64,000 bases of DNA from Trebonia sp963795335 (GTDB lineage: Bacteria; Actinomycetota; Actinomycetes; Streptosporangiales; Streptosporangiaceae). The position numbers and the translations under genes are program-made. The notes below the pieces were generated by a model, which did no database searches, was not told the DNA's origin, and saw nothing but the letters and a program-made list of their open reading frames with translations. This document shows positions 27,952-36,108 of the stretch, piece after piece. The stretch covers positions 186,001 to 250,000 of the forward strand of contig CAWCHI010000006.1 of the NCBI GenBank assembly GCA_963795335.1, in the 5' to 3' direction. The first letter of the stretch is position 1, and each line of letters starts with the position of its first letter.

Positions 27952-28104
27952 TCACCGCTGGCGGGCGCCGCGCGGCCAGAACTTGATCAGCGCGATGACC
28001 GCCACCGCCGCCAGCAGCCACGGGGAGAACAGCAGGTGCACCACGAAGCCGATGACGATCACGGCGAGGATGACGACGAGGGCGAGGGCGAGGATGGCGG
28101 GCAT
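27952..28104 (-). CDS. Small hydrophobic membrane protein
   Basis: About 50 residues from ATG 28104: MPAILALALVVILAVIVIGF is a first membrane helix and LLAAVAVIALIKFWPRGARQ a second, ending in a positive tail. Small two-helix 'hydrophobic proteins' of this type are frequent and uncharacterised in actinomycetes. The frame extends upstream to 28167, but with an unlikely Arg/Glu-rich segment. Confidence 0.6.
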   Translation of the reverse strand: MPAILALALVVILAVIVIGFVVHLLFSPWLLAAVAVIALIKFWPRGARQR

Positions 28105-28330
28105 GTGGATCGGGCTCCGTTCACGTTCACGTTCGGCCAGCGGGCTGGCCTGTTGGGCACACTCCAAGACTGCCGCGGGCGGGCGGCGGCGGCCATCCGG
28201 CAGGCCACCGTCCCGACCCGGAGGTTTCCTCCACCCCCGTCGGGGTTATCCCTGACGTCGTCGCGCGGCGGGATCAGGGTGGGCGGAAAAGCGTTCGACC
28301 GCGGCGGGCGGGCGCGCGAGGATAGGCGCC

Positions 28331-29110
28331 GTGGCAACGATCATGTGGGGCCCGGACCTGGCGGCGCGCTACGACCAGGAGGACGCGGGGATGTTCAGCC
28401 CGGACGTCCTCGGGCCGGCCGTCGACCTGCTAGCCGATCTGGCCCGGGCCGGCCTACCGGAAGCCGGTGCCGGGGACGCGCGGGCGCTGGAGTTCGCCGT
28501 CGGCACCGGACGGGTCGCGCTGCCGCTGTCCGCCCGCGGAGTCGAGGTCACCGGGATCGAGCTGTCCCCCTCCATGGCGGACGTGCTGCGGGCCAAGCCG
28601 GGCGCGGACGCGGTGCCGGTGACGGTCGGCGACATGACCTCGGCCAGGGCCGGCGACGGCTTCAGCCTGGTCTACCTCGTCTACAACACGATCATGAACG
28701 TGACGACCCAGGACGAGCAGGTGGCGGTGTTCGGGAACGCCGCCGCCCACCTGGCCCCGGGCGGCCGCTTCGTGGTCGAGGTCGGCGTGCCGTCGTTTGC
28801 CGACCACGCGCCAGCGCTGCGGGGGCAGGTCTTCGACCTTTCCGACGACCACGTCGGCGTCGACACCCACGACGACCCGGTCGGCCAGATCATCTCCTCG
28901 CACCACTGGACCCGCCTGGACGGCCAGTGGATCCGCAGTTCGGCCCCGTACCGTTACGTCTGGCCGTCGGAGCTCGACCTGATGGCCCGGCTGGCGGGGC
29001 TGCGGCTGGAGCACCGCTGGGCGGGCTGGGACCGGTCCCCGTTCACCGCCGCCAGCACCAGCCAGGTCGTGGTCTACCGCAAGCCCGATAAGCGCGGTGC
29101 CGGAGCCTGA
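28331..29110 (+). CDS. Class I SAM-dependent methyltransferase
   Basis: A 259-residue protein: ALEFAVGTGRVALPLSARGV (motif I, with Ala for the usual first Gly), VTGIELSPSMADVLRAKPG (acidic strand-2 residue) and GFSLVYLVYNTIMNVTTQDE (motif II/III with the family's conserved LVYNTI). The rest forms a beta-rich cap. It starts at GTG 28331, with an ATG 12 bases later as an alternative. Relatives occur beside natural-product and resistance genes, but nothing here identifies a substrate. Confidence 0.88.
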   Translation: MATIMWGPDLAARYDQEDAGMFSPDVLGPAVDLLADLARAGLPEAGAGDARALEFAVGTGRVALPLSARGVEVTGIELSPSMADVLRAKPGADAVPVTVGDMTSARAGDGFSLVYLVYNTIMNVTTQDEQVAVFGNAAAHLAPGGRFVVEVGVPSFADHAPALRGQVFDLSDDHVGVDTHDDPVGQIISSHHWTRLDGQWIRSSAPYRYVWPSELDLMARLAGLRLEHRWAGWDRSPFTAASTSQVVVYRKPDKRGAGA

Positions 29111-29132
29111 GGGCGGTCTCCCCTGAGGCGAA

Positions 29133-30368
29133 TTACCCCAGCGCTGACCGGCGGGCGGTGAGGGCTGACCGGCGGGCGGTGAGGAAGGCCCGCTCGGCCG
29201 CGTTCTCGGCCAGCGCGGCCGCCCGCTCGTAGGCGGCCGCTGCGGCGGCGTCACGGCCGAGGCGGCGCAGCAGGTCGGCCCGGGTGGCGTGATACGGGTG
29301 GTAGCCGTCCAGGGGCAGGGCGTCGACCTCGGCCAGGGCGGCCGCCGGGCCCGCCAGCTCGGCTACTGCCACGGACCGGTTCAGGGCCACCACCGGGGTC
29401 GGCGCGACCGCCATGAGCTGGTCGTAGAGGGCCAGGATCTGCCGCCAGTCGGTCCGCGCGGCGACGTTCGCGGCGCTGTGCACGGCCGCGATCGCCGCCT
29501 GGATCTGGTACGGGCCGGGGCGGTTGCGGCGCAGCAGCCCGCGCACCAGGCGCTGGCCCTCGGCGATGAGGTCCTGATCCCAGCGGGTGCGGTCCTGGTC
29601 GGCCAGCAGCACCAGCTCGCCGCCGGGGGTGGTCCGCGCGGGCCGACGCGACTCGGTCAGCAGCAGCAGCGCCAGCAGGCCGGTCACCTCGGGCTCGTCC
29701 GGCATCAGCGCGGCCAGCACCCGGGCCAGCCTGATCGCCTCGGCGCAGAGGTCGGCCCGGGTCAGCGCGCCTCCCGCGGAGGCCGTGTACCCCTCGTTGA
29801 ACACCAGGTAGACCACGGCCAGGACAGCCGGCAGCCGTTGCGGCAGCTCATGGTCGGCCGGCACCCGGTAGGGGATGCCAGCCCCCTTGATCTTCCGCTT
29901 GGCCCGGACCAGCCGCTGCGCGACCGTCGGCTCGGGGACGAGGAAGGCGCGGGCGATCTCCGGGACCTGCAGCCCGGCGATCAGCCGCAGGGTCAGCGCG
30001 ATGCGTGCCTCGGGGGCAAGAGCCGGGTGACAGCAGGTGAAGATGAGGCGCAGCTGATCGTCGTCCACGGGTCCACTCTCCGATTCCGGCCCGGGCTGGC
30101 CCAGCAGAGCCACCGCCTGGGCCTCCCGGCCGGACCTGCTCGACTCGCGGCGCACCCGGTCGAGGGCCTTGTTGCGCGCGGTGGTGACAATCCAGCCGCC
30201 CGGGTTGGGCGGCAGGCCGTCGGCGGGCCACCGTTCGACCGCGACCGCGAACGCCTCCTGGACCGCGTCCTCGGCGAGGTCGATGTCGCCGAAGACGCGG
30301 GCCAGGGTCGCGACCGCGCGGCCCGCGCTCTCCCGGAACGTCCGCTCCAGGTCGGCCGGGCTCGTCAC
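29133..30368 (-). CDS. ECF sigma factor with long C-terminal domain (ECF42/DUF6596 type)
   Basis: A 411-residue protein. Sigma region 2 is about residues 10-75 (DIDLAEDAVQEAFAVAVERW, then PPNPGGWIVTTARNKALD) and region 4 about 110-165 (LRLIFTCCHPALAPEARIAL; LQVPEIARAFLVPEPTVAQR). A DUF6596/TPR-like extension follows (LAVVYLVFNEGYTAS...), required for function in ECF42 factors. These have no anti-sigma factor and are encoded with DGPF/YCII proteins, as here. GTG 30368 overlaps the DGPF stop as TAGTG. The C-terminus carries a direct duplication, TARRSAL twice. Confidence 0.92.
   Translation of the reverse strand: MTSPADLERTFRESAGRAVATLARVFGDIDLAEDAVQEAFAVAVERWPADGLPPNPGGWIVTTARNKALDRVRRESSRSGREAQAVALLGQPGPESESGPVDDDQLRLIFTCCHPALAPEARIALTLRLIAGLQVPEIARAFLVPEPTVAQRLVRAKRKIKGAGIPYRVPADHELPQRLPAVLAVVYLVFNEGYTASAGGALTRADLCAEAIRLARVLAALMPDEPEVTGLLALLLLTESRRPARTTPGGELVLLADQDRTRWDQDLIAEGQRLVRGLLRRNRPGPYQIQAAIAAVHSAANVAARTDWRQILALYDQLMAVAPTPVVALNRSVAVAELAGPAAALAEVDALPLDGYHPYHATRADLLRRLGRDAAAAAAYERAAALAENAAERAFLTARRSALTARRSALG
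29144..29185 (-). repeat. 21-bp in-frame direct repeat at the sigma factor 3' end
   Basis: Two exact or near-exact 21-base units code TARRSAL-TARRSAL immediately before the stop at 29133. Confidence 0.85.
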
Positions 30369-30724
30369 TACGATTCCGGGAGGTCCTGGAAGGGCCGCAC
30401 CTCGACCGGCTGGCGGCACGCCTGCGAGCCGCGGGCGGCGATCGCGAGGGCCGCGTCCAGGTCGGCCGCCTGGATCACCCAGAAGCCGCCGAGCTGCTCC
30501 TTGCTCTCGGCGAAGGGCCCATCGGTGGTGACCACCTGCCCACCCTGGGCGCGGACAACCGTCGCGGTGTCCGGTGGCAGCAGGCCGCCGGCGAAGACCC
30601 ACTCCCCCGACGCCATCAGTTGCTGGTTGAAGGCGTCGACCGCCTGGAAGGCCTCCTGCATCTCACCGGGCGACGGCGCCGCCTCGCCCTCGACGCTGTG
30701 CACCGCGAGCAGATACTGCTTCAT
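30368..30724 (-). CDS. YCII/DGPF family protein, ECF42 partner
   Basis: A 118-residue protein opening MKQYLLAVHSVEGEAAPSPG and carrying the eponymous TTDGPFAESKEQLGGFWVI motif. DGPF proteins have a dimeric alpha/beta (YCII) fold; their conserved genomic link to ECF42 sigma factors is well documented, but no biochemical role is settled. ATG 30724 follows GGAGGG. It is transcribed just ahead of the sigma factor and translationally coupled to it. Confidence 0.92.
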   Translation of the reverse strand: MKQYLLAVHSVEGEAAPSPGEMQEAFQAVDAFNQQLMASGEWVFAGGLLPPDTATVVRAQGGQVVTTDGPFAESKEQLGGFWVIQAADLDAALAIAARGSQACRQPVEVRPFQDLPES

Positions 30725-30884
30725 GCTGGTTCCCTCCGTCGTGGCCGGCTCCCCAGCCGGCTCTTCATGATGGTCACGAACGGACCGCCCCGCAATCGAC
30801 ACCCCGCCGGGCAGAATTTTCCCGCCGGACCACCGGGGCCGGATGAGTCTGTCCCATCACCGCCGACGGACCAGAAAACCGCGG

Positions 30885-31346
30885 TTAGCCGGCTGGCTGC
30901 TCCGCCGCCGGGGGCTGGCCGGTCGCGGTGCCGACGAAAACGCAGAACAGGTGGCCGTCCAGGTCGGCGTAGACGCGGAGCGGCTCCTCCGGGTCGTCGA
31001 ACCGGTCCAGGCGCAGTGTCGCGCCCAGACCCAGCGCGCGCTCGTGCTGGCGGGCCAGCTCGGCCGTGTCGGCCACGACGATGTCCAGGTGCAGCTGCTG
31101 CGGGACCTCGTCGCCGGGCCAGGTGGTCTGCTTCAGCCGCGGCACCTGCTGGAAGGCCATCGCGCGGTAGCCGTCGGGGCCCCGCAGCACCAGCCAGGTG
31201 CGGCCGTGCTCGTCGTCTCCGCCGTCCGGCGGGGGCTCGTCCCCGGGCCGGTAGTGGTAACCGAGAAAAGCACGGTAGAACTCCGCCAGGCGCCTTGCGT
31301 CGGTGGTGTCCAGCACCACCTGCGCCAGCCGGGGGAAGGTGGTCAC
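30885..31346 (-). CDS. VOC family (glyoxalase-like) protein
   Basis: A 153-residue protein with two vicinal-oxygen-chelate half-domains: LAQVVLDTTDARRLAEFYRA opens the first and QLHLDIVVADTAELARQHER the second, with YADLDGHLFCVFVG at the end. GTG 31346 follows GGGAGG. Such proteins bind metals and catalyse isomerisation or ring cleavage, or confer antibiotic resistance; nothing here distinguishes these. A second, frameshifted VOC gene lies 3.3 kb away. Confidence 0.88.
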   Translation of the reverse strand: MTTFPRLAQVVLDTTDARRLAEFYRAFLGYHYRPGDEPPPDGGDDEHGRTWLVLRGPDGYRAMAFQQVPRLKQTTWPGDEVPQQLHLDIVVADTAELARQHERALGLGATLRLDRFDDPEEPLRVYADLDGHLFCVFVGTATGQPPAAEQPAG

Positions 31347-31473
31347 GGGCGGCCTCCCTCGAGTCGGGTCGCCCGGTCTCCTTCCCCCGGCCGGGGGTGT
31401 CATGCCACGTGGGCGGGCCAGCCGCCCCCGTTCGGCCGCTCAGGGGCTGGCCTGTGTGCCCTGGGTCCCGGCG

Positions 31474-32718
31474 CTACACCAGCGCCTGGTAGACGAGCTG
31501 GCGCAGCTGGGAGCGGATCGGGTGCGCGCTGGACGGGATGAGCTGGGTGAAGAACGTGGCCGTGATCCCCTCGGCCGGGTCGATCCAGAACGCGGTCGAG
31601 GCGGCCCCGCCCCACGAGAGCTCGCCCGCCGAGACGTCGACCTTGCCCGCCGCGGGGTCGAGGACGACCGCGAACCCGAGGCCGAAGCCGACCCCGCGCT
31701 GCGGGGACTCGGCGTTGAGCGGGCGGCCGAACTGCTCCAGGGTCTGGTTGCCGGGCAGGTGGTTGCGGCCCATGTAGCTGACGGTGCGCGGGGAAAGCAG
31801 CCGGGTGCCGTCGAGCTCACCCGCCGGGCTGTCGGCCGTCGGCAGCAGCATGCGCAGGAAGCGGTTGTAGTCGGCCGCGGTCGAGACCAGGCCGCCGCCA
31901 CCGCTGAACATGGTCGGCCGCTGGCGCACCTCGTTCGCCATGGCGTCGGGGCCGCGGGTGGCCTTGTTGTCGGGGCCACGGGTGTAGAGCGCGGCCAGCC
32001 GGCCCAGGTCGTCTGGCTGAGCGTAGAACGCCGTGTCGGTCATGCCGAGGGGCCCGAACAGGCGCTGGGCGAAGAACTCATCCAGTGACTGGCCGGAGAC
32101 GACCTCGACCAGGCGGCCGAGGACGTCGGTCGAGACCGAGTAGTTCCACTCCGAGCCCGGCTGGAACAGCAGCGGCTGGGCGGCCCAGATGTCGACCGAT
32201 TCCTCGAGGGTGCCCGGCCGCAGCCCGAGGTCGAAGCCGGCCGCCCGGTACATGGCGTCGACCGGATTCATGCGGTGGAAGGCGTAGGTGAGGCCTGAGG
32301 TGTGGGTGAGCAGGTGCCAGATCCGGACCGGCTCGGACGCCGGAACGGTGACCGGGCGCTGGTCGCTGCCGCCGGTGAACACCCGCTGGTCTTTGAAGCT
32401 GGGGATGTACCGGCTGACCGGGTCGGTCAGCTCGAACGCGCCCTCTTCGTACAGCATCATGGTGGCGACCGAGGTGATCGGCTTGGTCATCGAGTAGATG
32501 CGCCACAGCGTGTCGGTTTCCACCGGCAGGCCGGCCTCAGCGTCGCGCTGCCCGTTGCTGGCCACGTAGGCGAGCTTTCCGTGCCGGCTGACCGTCAGCA
32601 GCCAGCCCTTGAGCAGGCCCTCGTCCACGTAGCGGGCGAAATTGCGGTCAAGCCGTTGCAGCCGGTCCTGTGCGAAGCCGACCTCGGCCGGGTCCACTTC
32701 GACCTTTAGTTCGCTCAT
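31474..32718 (-). CDS. Serine hydrolase of the beta-lactamase (class C / DD-peptidase) family
   Basis: A 414-residue protein. The SxxK nucleophile motif is SMTKPITSVATMM, the YxN-like motif is WNYSVSTDVLGRLVEVVSGQ, and the third-motif region lies in FGLGFAVVLDP to ELSWGGAASTAFWIDP. ARYVDEGLLKGWLLTVSRHG is the usual N-terminal strand. Without a signal peptide it is probably cytoplasmic, more like esterase EstB or LACTB-type proteins than a secreted lactamase. Start ATG 32718. Confidence 0.9.
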   Translation of the reverse strand: MSELKVEVDPAEVGFAQDRLQRLDRNFARYVDEGLLKGWLLTVSRHGKLAYVASNGQRDAEAGLPVETDTLWRIYSMTKPITSVATMMLYEEGAFELTDPVSRYIPSFKDQRVFTGGSDQRPVTVPASEPVRIWHLLTHTSGLTYAFHRMNPVDAMYRAAGFDLGLRPGTLEESVDIWAAQPLLFQPGSEWNYSVSTDVLGRLVEVVSGQSLDEFFAQRLFGPLGMTDTAFYAQPDDLGRLAALYTRGPDNKATRGPDAMANEVRQRPTMFSGGGGLVSTAADYNRFLRMLLPTADSPAGELDGTRLLSPRTVSYMGRNHLPGNQTLEQFGRPLNAESPQRGVGFGLGFAVVLDPAAGKVDVSAGELSWGGAASTAFWIDPAEGITATFFTQLIPSSAHPIRSQLRQLVYQALV

Positions 32719-32891
32719 GACAAGTTACGTTGCCACAGCCCGTGCGCCCGCGCCAGAGGCGGCACCCCGTCCTGGGGCCACGCCTGCACCGCCCGGCTGG
32801 CCGCTGCGCCGCCGTTATGCGGACTAGAGTCCGCGTCGCACTGGGGCCAGTATGGGGGGAGGCGGACGTTGAAGTTCGGAAGGCGGTCCTG

Positions 32892-34151
32892 ATGACGAAC
32901 CCGGAGTCCCTCGCGGGTGAGCTGAACCTGTCGGATAACGCGTTCTGGGCGGGGTCGCCGGCCGGGCGCTACGCGGCCTACCGGCGGCTGCGGTCGCTGG
33001 AGTCGCCGCCGTTCTTCGCCGCGGGCGCCTCACCGTTCGGCGGTGAGGAACGCGGCTACTACGCCCTGGTGCGGCATGCCGACGTGGCCGAGGCCAGCCG
33101 CAACCCTCAGCTGTTCTCATCGGCGGCCGGGGCAACCAGCATCTTCGACCTGCCGACGGAGTTCAACGAGTACTTCGGCTCGATGATCAGCATGGACGAT
33201 CCGCGGCACGCCCGGCTGCGCCGGATCGTGTCGCGCGCGTTCACGCCCAAGATGATCAGGAAGTTCGAACAGGACGTGCAGCGGACGGCCGGCGTCATCG
33301 TCGACGAGCTGCTGCGGGCCGGCCCGGGTGACTTCGTGCAGCAGGTCTCCACGCGGCTCCCGCTGAAGATCATCTGCGAGATGATGGGCATCGGCGACGA
33401 GCACTACGACATGGTGCTGCGCAACACCAACATCATCTTGTCCGGCGCGGACCCCGAGTTCGTCAGCGAGGACGCGACGGAAGCGGTGACCCAGATCCTC
33501 ACCTCCGGCGGGGAGCTGGCGGCGCTGGTCACCAGCCTGGCGGCCGAGCGCCAGGCAGGCCCGGCCGACGACCTGGTCACGTCGCTGGCCAGCGCCAACA
33601 TCGACGGCGAGCAGCTGACCCCGGCCGAGCTCGCCTCGTTCTTCATCCTGCTGGTGGCGGCGGGCAACGAGACCACCAGGAACGCGATCTCGCACGCGCT
33701 GCTGCTGCTGACCGAGCACCCCGGGCAGCGGGAGCTGCTGCTGGGCGACCTCGACGGACGGACCGGGCCGGCGGTGGAGGAGATCGTCCGCTACGTCTCC
33801 CCCGTCATCTGGATGCGCCGGACGCTGACCCAGGACACGGTGATGAACTCCCACGCCTACCGCGCCGGCGACAAGGTACTGCTGATGTACCAGGCCGCCA
33901 ACCGGGACGAGAGCGTGTTCGGCCCGACCGCCGAGGCGTTCGACATCACCCGGTCACCCAACCCGCACGTCGGGTTCGGGGCGGCCGGCCCGCACTTCTG
34001 CCTGGGGGCGCACCTGGCCCGCCGGGAGATCTCCGCCGTCCTGCGCGAGCTGCTGACCCGGGTGCCGGACATCCGCGCGGCCGGGCCGCCGGACTACCTG
34101 CTGTCGAGCTTCATCAACGGGATCAAGCACCTGCCGTGCGAGTTCGGCTAA
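32892..34151 (+). CDS. Cytochrome P450
   Basis: A 419-residue soluble P450. Landmarks: FGSMISMDDPRHARLRRIVS (helix C, haem propionate Arg), FFILLVAAGNETTRNAISHA (I-helix oxygen-activation motif), VEEIVRYVSPVIWMRRTL (ExxR) and haem-binding FGAAGPHFCLGAHLAR with the proximal Cys. GPHFCLGAHLAR with AAGNETTRN recalls the CYP124/125/126/142 group acting on sterol and lipid side chains, but the substrate is inference. ATG 32892 sits after GGAAGG. No ferredoxin or reductase is adjacent. Confidence 0.93.
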   Translation: MTNPESLAGELNLSDNAFWAGSPAGRYAAYRRLRSLESPPFFAAGASPFGGEERGYYALVRHADVAEASRNPQLFSSAAGATSIFDLPTEFNEYFGSMISMDDPRHARLRRIVSRAFTPKMIRKFEQDVQRTAGVIVDELLRAGPGDFVQQVSTRLPLKIICEMMGIGDEHYDMVLRNTNIILSGADPEFVSEDATEAVTQILTSGGELAALVTSLAAERQAGPADDLVTSLASANIDGEQLTPAELASFFILLVAAGNETTRNAISHALLLLTEHPGQRELLLGDLDGRTGPAVEEIVRYVSPVIWMRRTLTQDTVMNSHAYRAGDKVLLMYQAANRDESVFGPTAEAFDITRSPNPHVGFGAAGPHFCLGAHLARREISAVLRELLTRVPDIRAAGPPDYLLSSFINGIKHLPCEFG

Positions 34152-34236
34152 CGCTGGCTCGGCTTAAGCTGGCTCGGCTTAACGCTGGCTCGGCTTAACG
34201 CTGGCTCGGCTTAACGCTGGCTCGGTTAACGCTGGC
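34144..34236 (+). repeat. 16-bp tandem repeat (about 6 copies) spanning the P450 stop codon
   Basis: The unit TCGGCTTAACGCTGGC is repeated about six times with few changes. The first copy contains the P450 TAA stop (34149-34151), and TTAA recurs in each later copy. Confidence 0.9.
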
Positions 34237-34248
34237 TGCGGGCCGCGC

Positions 34249-34611
34249 TCAGGCGAACCGGGCCGCCAGGTCGCCTGGCGCGCGCATCCGCCAGGCGTCG
34301 GTCACCAACTCGGCCAGCCGGTCCGGCCCGACCGCGGCCAGCCGGAGCATCACCAGCGGGACACCCTCGTAGCCGGGGGCGGTGAAGAAGAGCGCAGGCT
34401 CCCCGAGCAGCAGCGCCTGCTTCTCGGCCTCGTCCCCGACGTAGAGGACGGCGATGTCGGTCCGGATGCGGCGCGGCTGCCCCGGTAGCCGCTCGGGATA
34501 GGACCAGACGAAGCCCCGGCCGCCGACCCGGAAGTCGAAGCCGTCGCTGTCCATCTCCTCCACCTGGGGCAAGGCCAGGGCCAGCCGGCACACGTCGGCC
34601 GCGTCCGCCAT
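34249..34611 (-). CDS. MmcQ/YjbR family protein
   Basis: A 120-residue protein opening MADAADVCRLALALPQVEEM, with GFDFRVGGRGFVWSY, ALFFTAPGYEGVPLVMLRLA and a C-terminal LVTDAWRMRAPGDLAARF helix, the standard layout of the MmcQ/YjbR family (CyaY-like fold, putative DNA binding). The physiological role is unknown across the family. A tandem repeat lies between it and the convergent P450. Confidence 0.88.
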   Translation of the reverse strand: MADAADVCRLALALPQVEEMDSDGFDFRVGGRGFVWSYPERLPGQPRRIRTDIAVLYVGDEAEKQALLLGEPALFFTAPGYEGVPLVMLRLAAVGPDRLAELVTDAWRMRAPGDLAARFA

Positions 34612-34684
34612 CGACCGCTCCTTCCGTCCGCGCGGTGGGGTACCGGCACCAGGCTAGCTACTTCCCCGGCCGACGCGGCGGGCG

Positions 34685-35048
34685 TCAGTCGACGCAGAGG
34701 CAGAAGGGATGGCCGGCTGGGTCGAGGAACACCCGGAAGGTGGTGCCGGGCTGGTACTCGTGCTTGGTCGCGCCCAGCGCCAGCACCGCCTTCTCCCCCT
34801 CGTCGAGGTCGTCCACGATGACATCCAGGTGGAACTGCTGCGGGATTTCCTGGCCGGGCCACTGCGGGGCGGTGTAGTCGGCCACCTTCTGGAAGGAGAA
34901 GCACTGGCCGTTCTCGGCGCGGATGTCGGCCCAGTCGCCGGTCGGCGTCGACCGCCACCGTGAAGTCGAGGAGGGCGCCGTAGAAGGCGCTCAGGGCGGC
35001 CGGGTCGGGGCAGTCGAAGACGATGCTTGGGTAGCGTGCGATAGCCAT
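34685..35048 (-). pseudogene. VOC family protein, one frameshift
   Basis: The N-terminal half MAIARYPSIVFDCPDPAALS, then AFYGALLDFTV, begins at ATG 35048; after about 34955 the frame changes and the second half continues as WADIRAENGQCFSFQKVADY, IPQQFHLDVIVDDLDEGEKA and HPFCLCVD. Read together it is a complete protein of about 120 residues, close in sequence to the intact VOC protein at 30885. One inserted or missing base in gtcgccggtcggcgtcgacc explains the break. Confidence 0.8.
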
Positions 35049-35134
35049 GCCCGGCACCGTACCCGCGATCACGGACGATCCGCGACCGGGATATCCGGGG
35101 CGGACGAGATCCAGCCCGGGATCGACATCGGCGA

Positions 35135-35173
35135 GGCGGCGGACCCGCGCCGGGGCGGCGGACCCGCGCCGGG
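35135..35173. repeat. 19-bp direct repeat x2 downstream of a gene end
   Basis: GGCGGCGGACCCGCGCCGG occurs twice in tandem, 17 bases beyond the stop of the minus-strand GyrI-like gene. Confidence 0.8.
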
Positions 35174-35189
35174 GAGGTGCGGCCGCCGG

Positions 35190-35648
35190 CTACGGCCGCG
35201 TCAGCGACCAGAACACATCCACGTCGAAGCGGCCCGTCGCCGGGTCGGGATCGCCGTAGACCTCCCAGCGCGGTCCCGCGGGGCGGTACCCGCTGGCGCT
35301 GACCCAGGCGCCCAGCGCCCGGTGCGTGCCGCCGATCGCGGCCACCGGCCCGGTGTGGGTGGCGGTGGCCACCAGCCCGCCCGGCAGCGCCGAAGCGACC
35401 ACCCGGCCGGCGGGCTCGAAGGCAGCGCTCACCTGCACTCCGACTTCGACGTGGGGCACGTCGTCCTTGTACAGCATGATGTTGTGGCCGTGGCGGTAGA
35501 GGCCCGCGGGAGCAGCGCCACGCAGGAAGCTCCAGACCTCGTCCAGCATCGGGCGCCACAGCGCCGGGAACGTCGCCCAGGTGGCCGTCGCCGCCACGAC
35601 CGCGGTCGGCACCGGCTCGACCGTGAGCACGCTCACTTCCACCGCCAT
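35190..35648 (-). CDS. GyrI-like / effector-binding domain protein
   Basis: A 152-residue protein, MAVEVSVLTVEPVPTAVVAA through RWEVYGDPDPATGRFDVDVF, with the split GyrI/AraC-effector-binding fold and the conserved C-terminal WEVYGDP segment of stand-alone SOUL/GyrI-like proteins. Such domains bind small hydrophobic ligands, alone or fused to regulators. No DNA-binding domain is attached. ATG 35648 is chosen because the upstream frame is Arg/Ser-rich. Confidence 0.75.
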   Translation of the reverse strand: MAVEVSVLTVEPVPTAVVAATATWATFPALWRPMLDEVWSFLRGAAPAGLYRHGHNIMLYKDDVPHVEVGVQVSAAFEPAGRVVASALPGGLVATATHTGPVAAIGGTHRALGAWVSASGYRPAGPRWEVYGDPDPATGRFDVDVFWSLTRP

Positions 35649-35733
35649 GCCGGGGAGCATACGCGTTACGGCGCGGCGCGGCCGGGCAGGTACACCACGT
35701 CGGCTTGCAGACAGCCGGCAGCGGAGGGAAGCC

Positions 35734-36018
35734 ATGAGCCAGCACGCGGCACGGCACGACCCGCGTACGCGGTCCGAAGACGAAACTGAAGAGGTCCCCA
35801 CCCCCCACCCCCGCCCGGCCGAGCGTCACCGGCCCCTGCGGCCTGGCAGGCCGGTGGACCAGCCCGAGGGCGACGGCAACCCGGACCCGGACGGGCCCAA
35901 CGACGGCGAGTTCGAGCTGATCGGCGACAACGACCTGGGACCAGCCGACCTCGGGCCGGCCGGCCCGCACGTCACCGACCCGGACGCCGACTCCGGCCGC
36001 ATCAGGAAAATCTCCTAG
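35734..36018 (+). CDS. Acidic, probably disordered hypothetical protein
   Basis: A 94-residue protein with no recognised domain. It is rich in Pro, Asp, Glu and Gly (EGDGNPDPDGPNDGEFELIG) with an Arg/Pro segment in the middle and a short basic end (GRIRKIS). ATG 35734 follows CGGAGGG, a good ribosome-binding site and the main support that it is real. Function unknown. Confidence 0.6.
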   Translation: MSQHAARHDPRTRSEDETEEVPTPHPRPAERHRPLRPGRPVDQPEGDGNPDPDGPNDGEFELIGDNDLGPADLGPAGPHVTDPDADSGRIRKIS

Positions 36019-36040
36019 GCCAGCAGCCGTCGCGGAGCGT

Positions 36041-36090
36041 TATCAGTCGGCCCGCCGATCAGTCGGGCCCGCCGATCAGTCGGGCCCGTC
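36041..36090. repeat. 16/17-bp tandem repeat x3 beyond the HNH gene stop
   Basis: GATCAGTCGGGCCCGCC occurs three times with small changes. On the minus strand each copy carries a TGA downstream of the DUF222-HNH stop at 36109. Confidence 0.85.
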
Positions 36091-36108
36091 GTCGGCGGCG
36101 TTGAGCGC

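Noticed and set aside
34144..34236. CRISPR array
   Set aside because: Repeats are contiguous 16-base units without unique spacers, and no cas gene is near; the same holds for the other tandem repeats.
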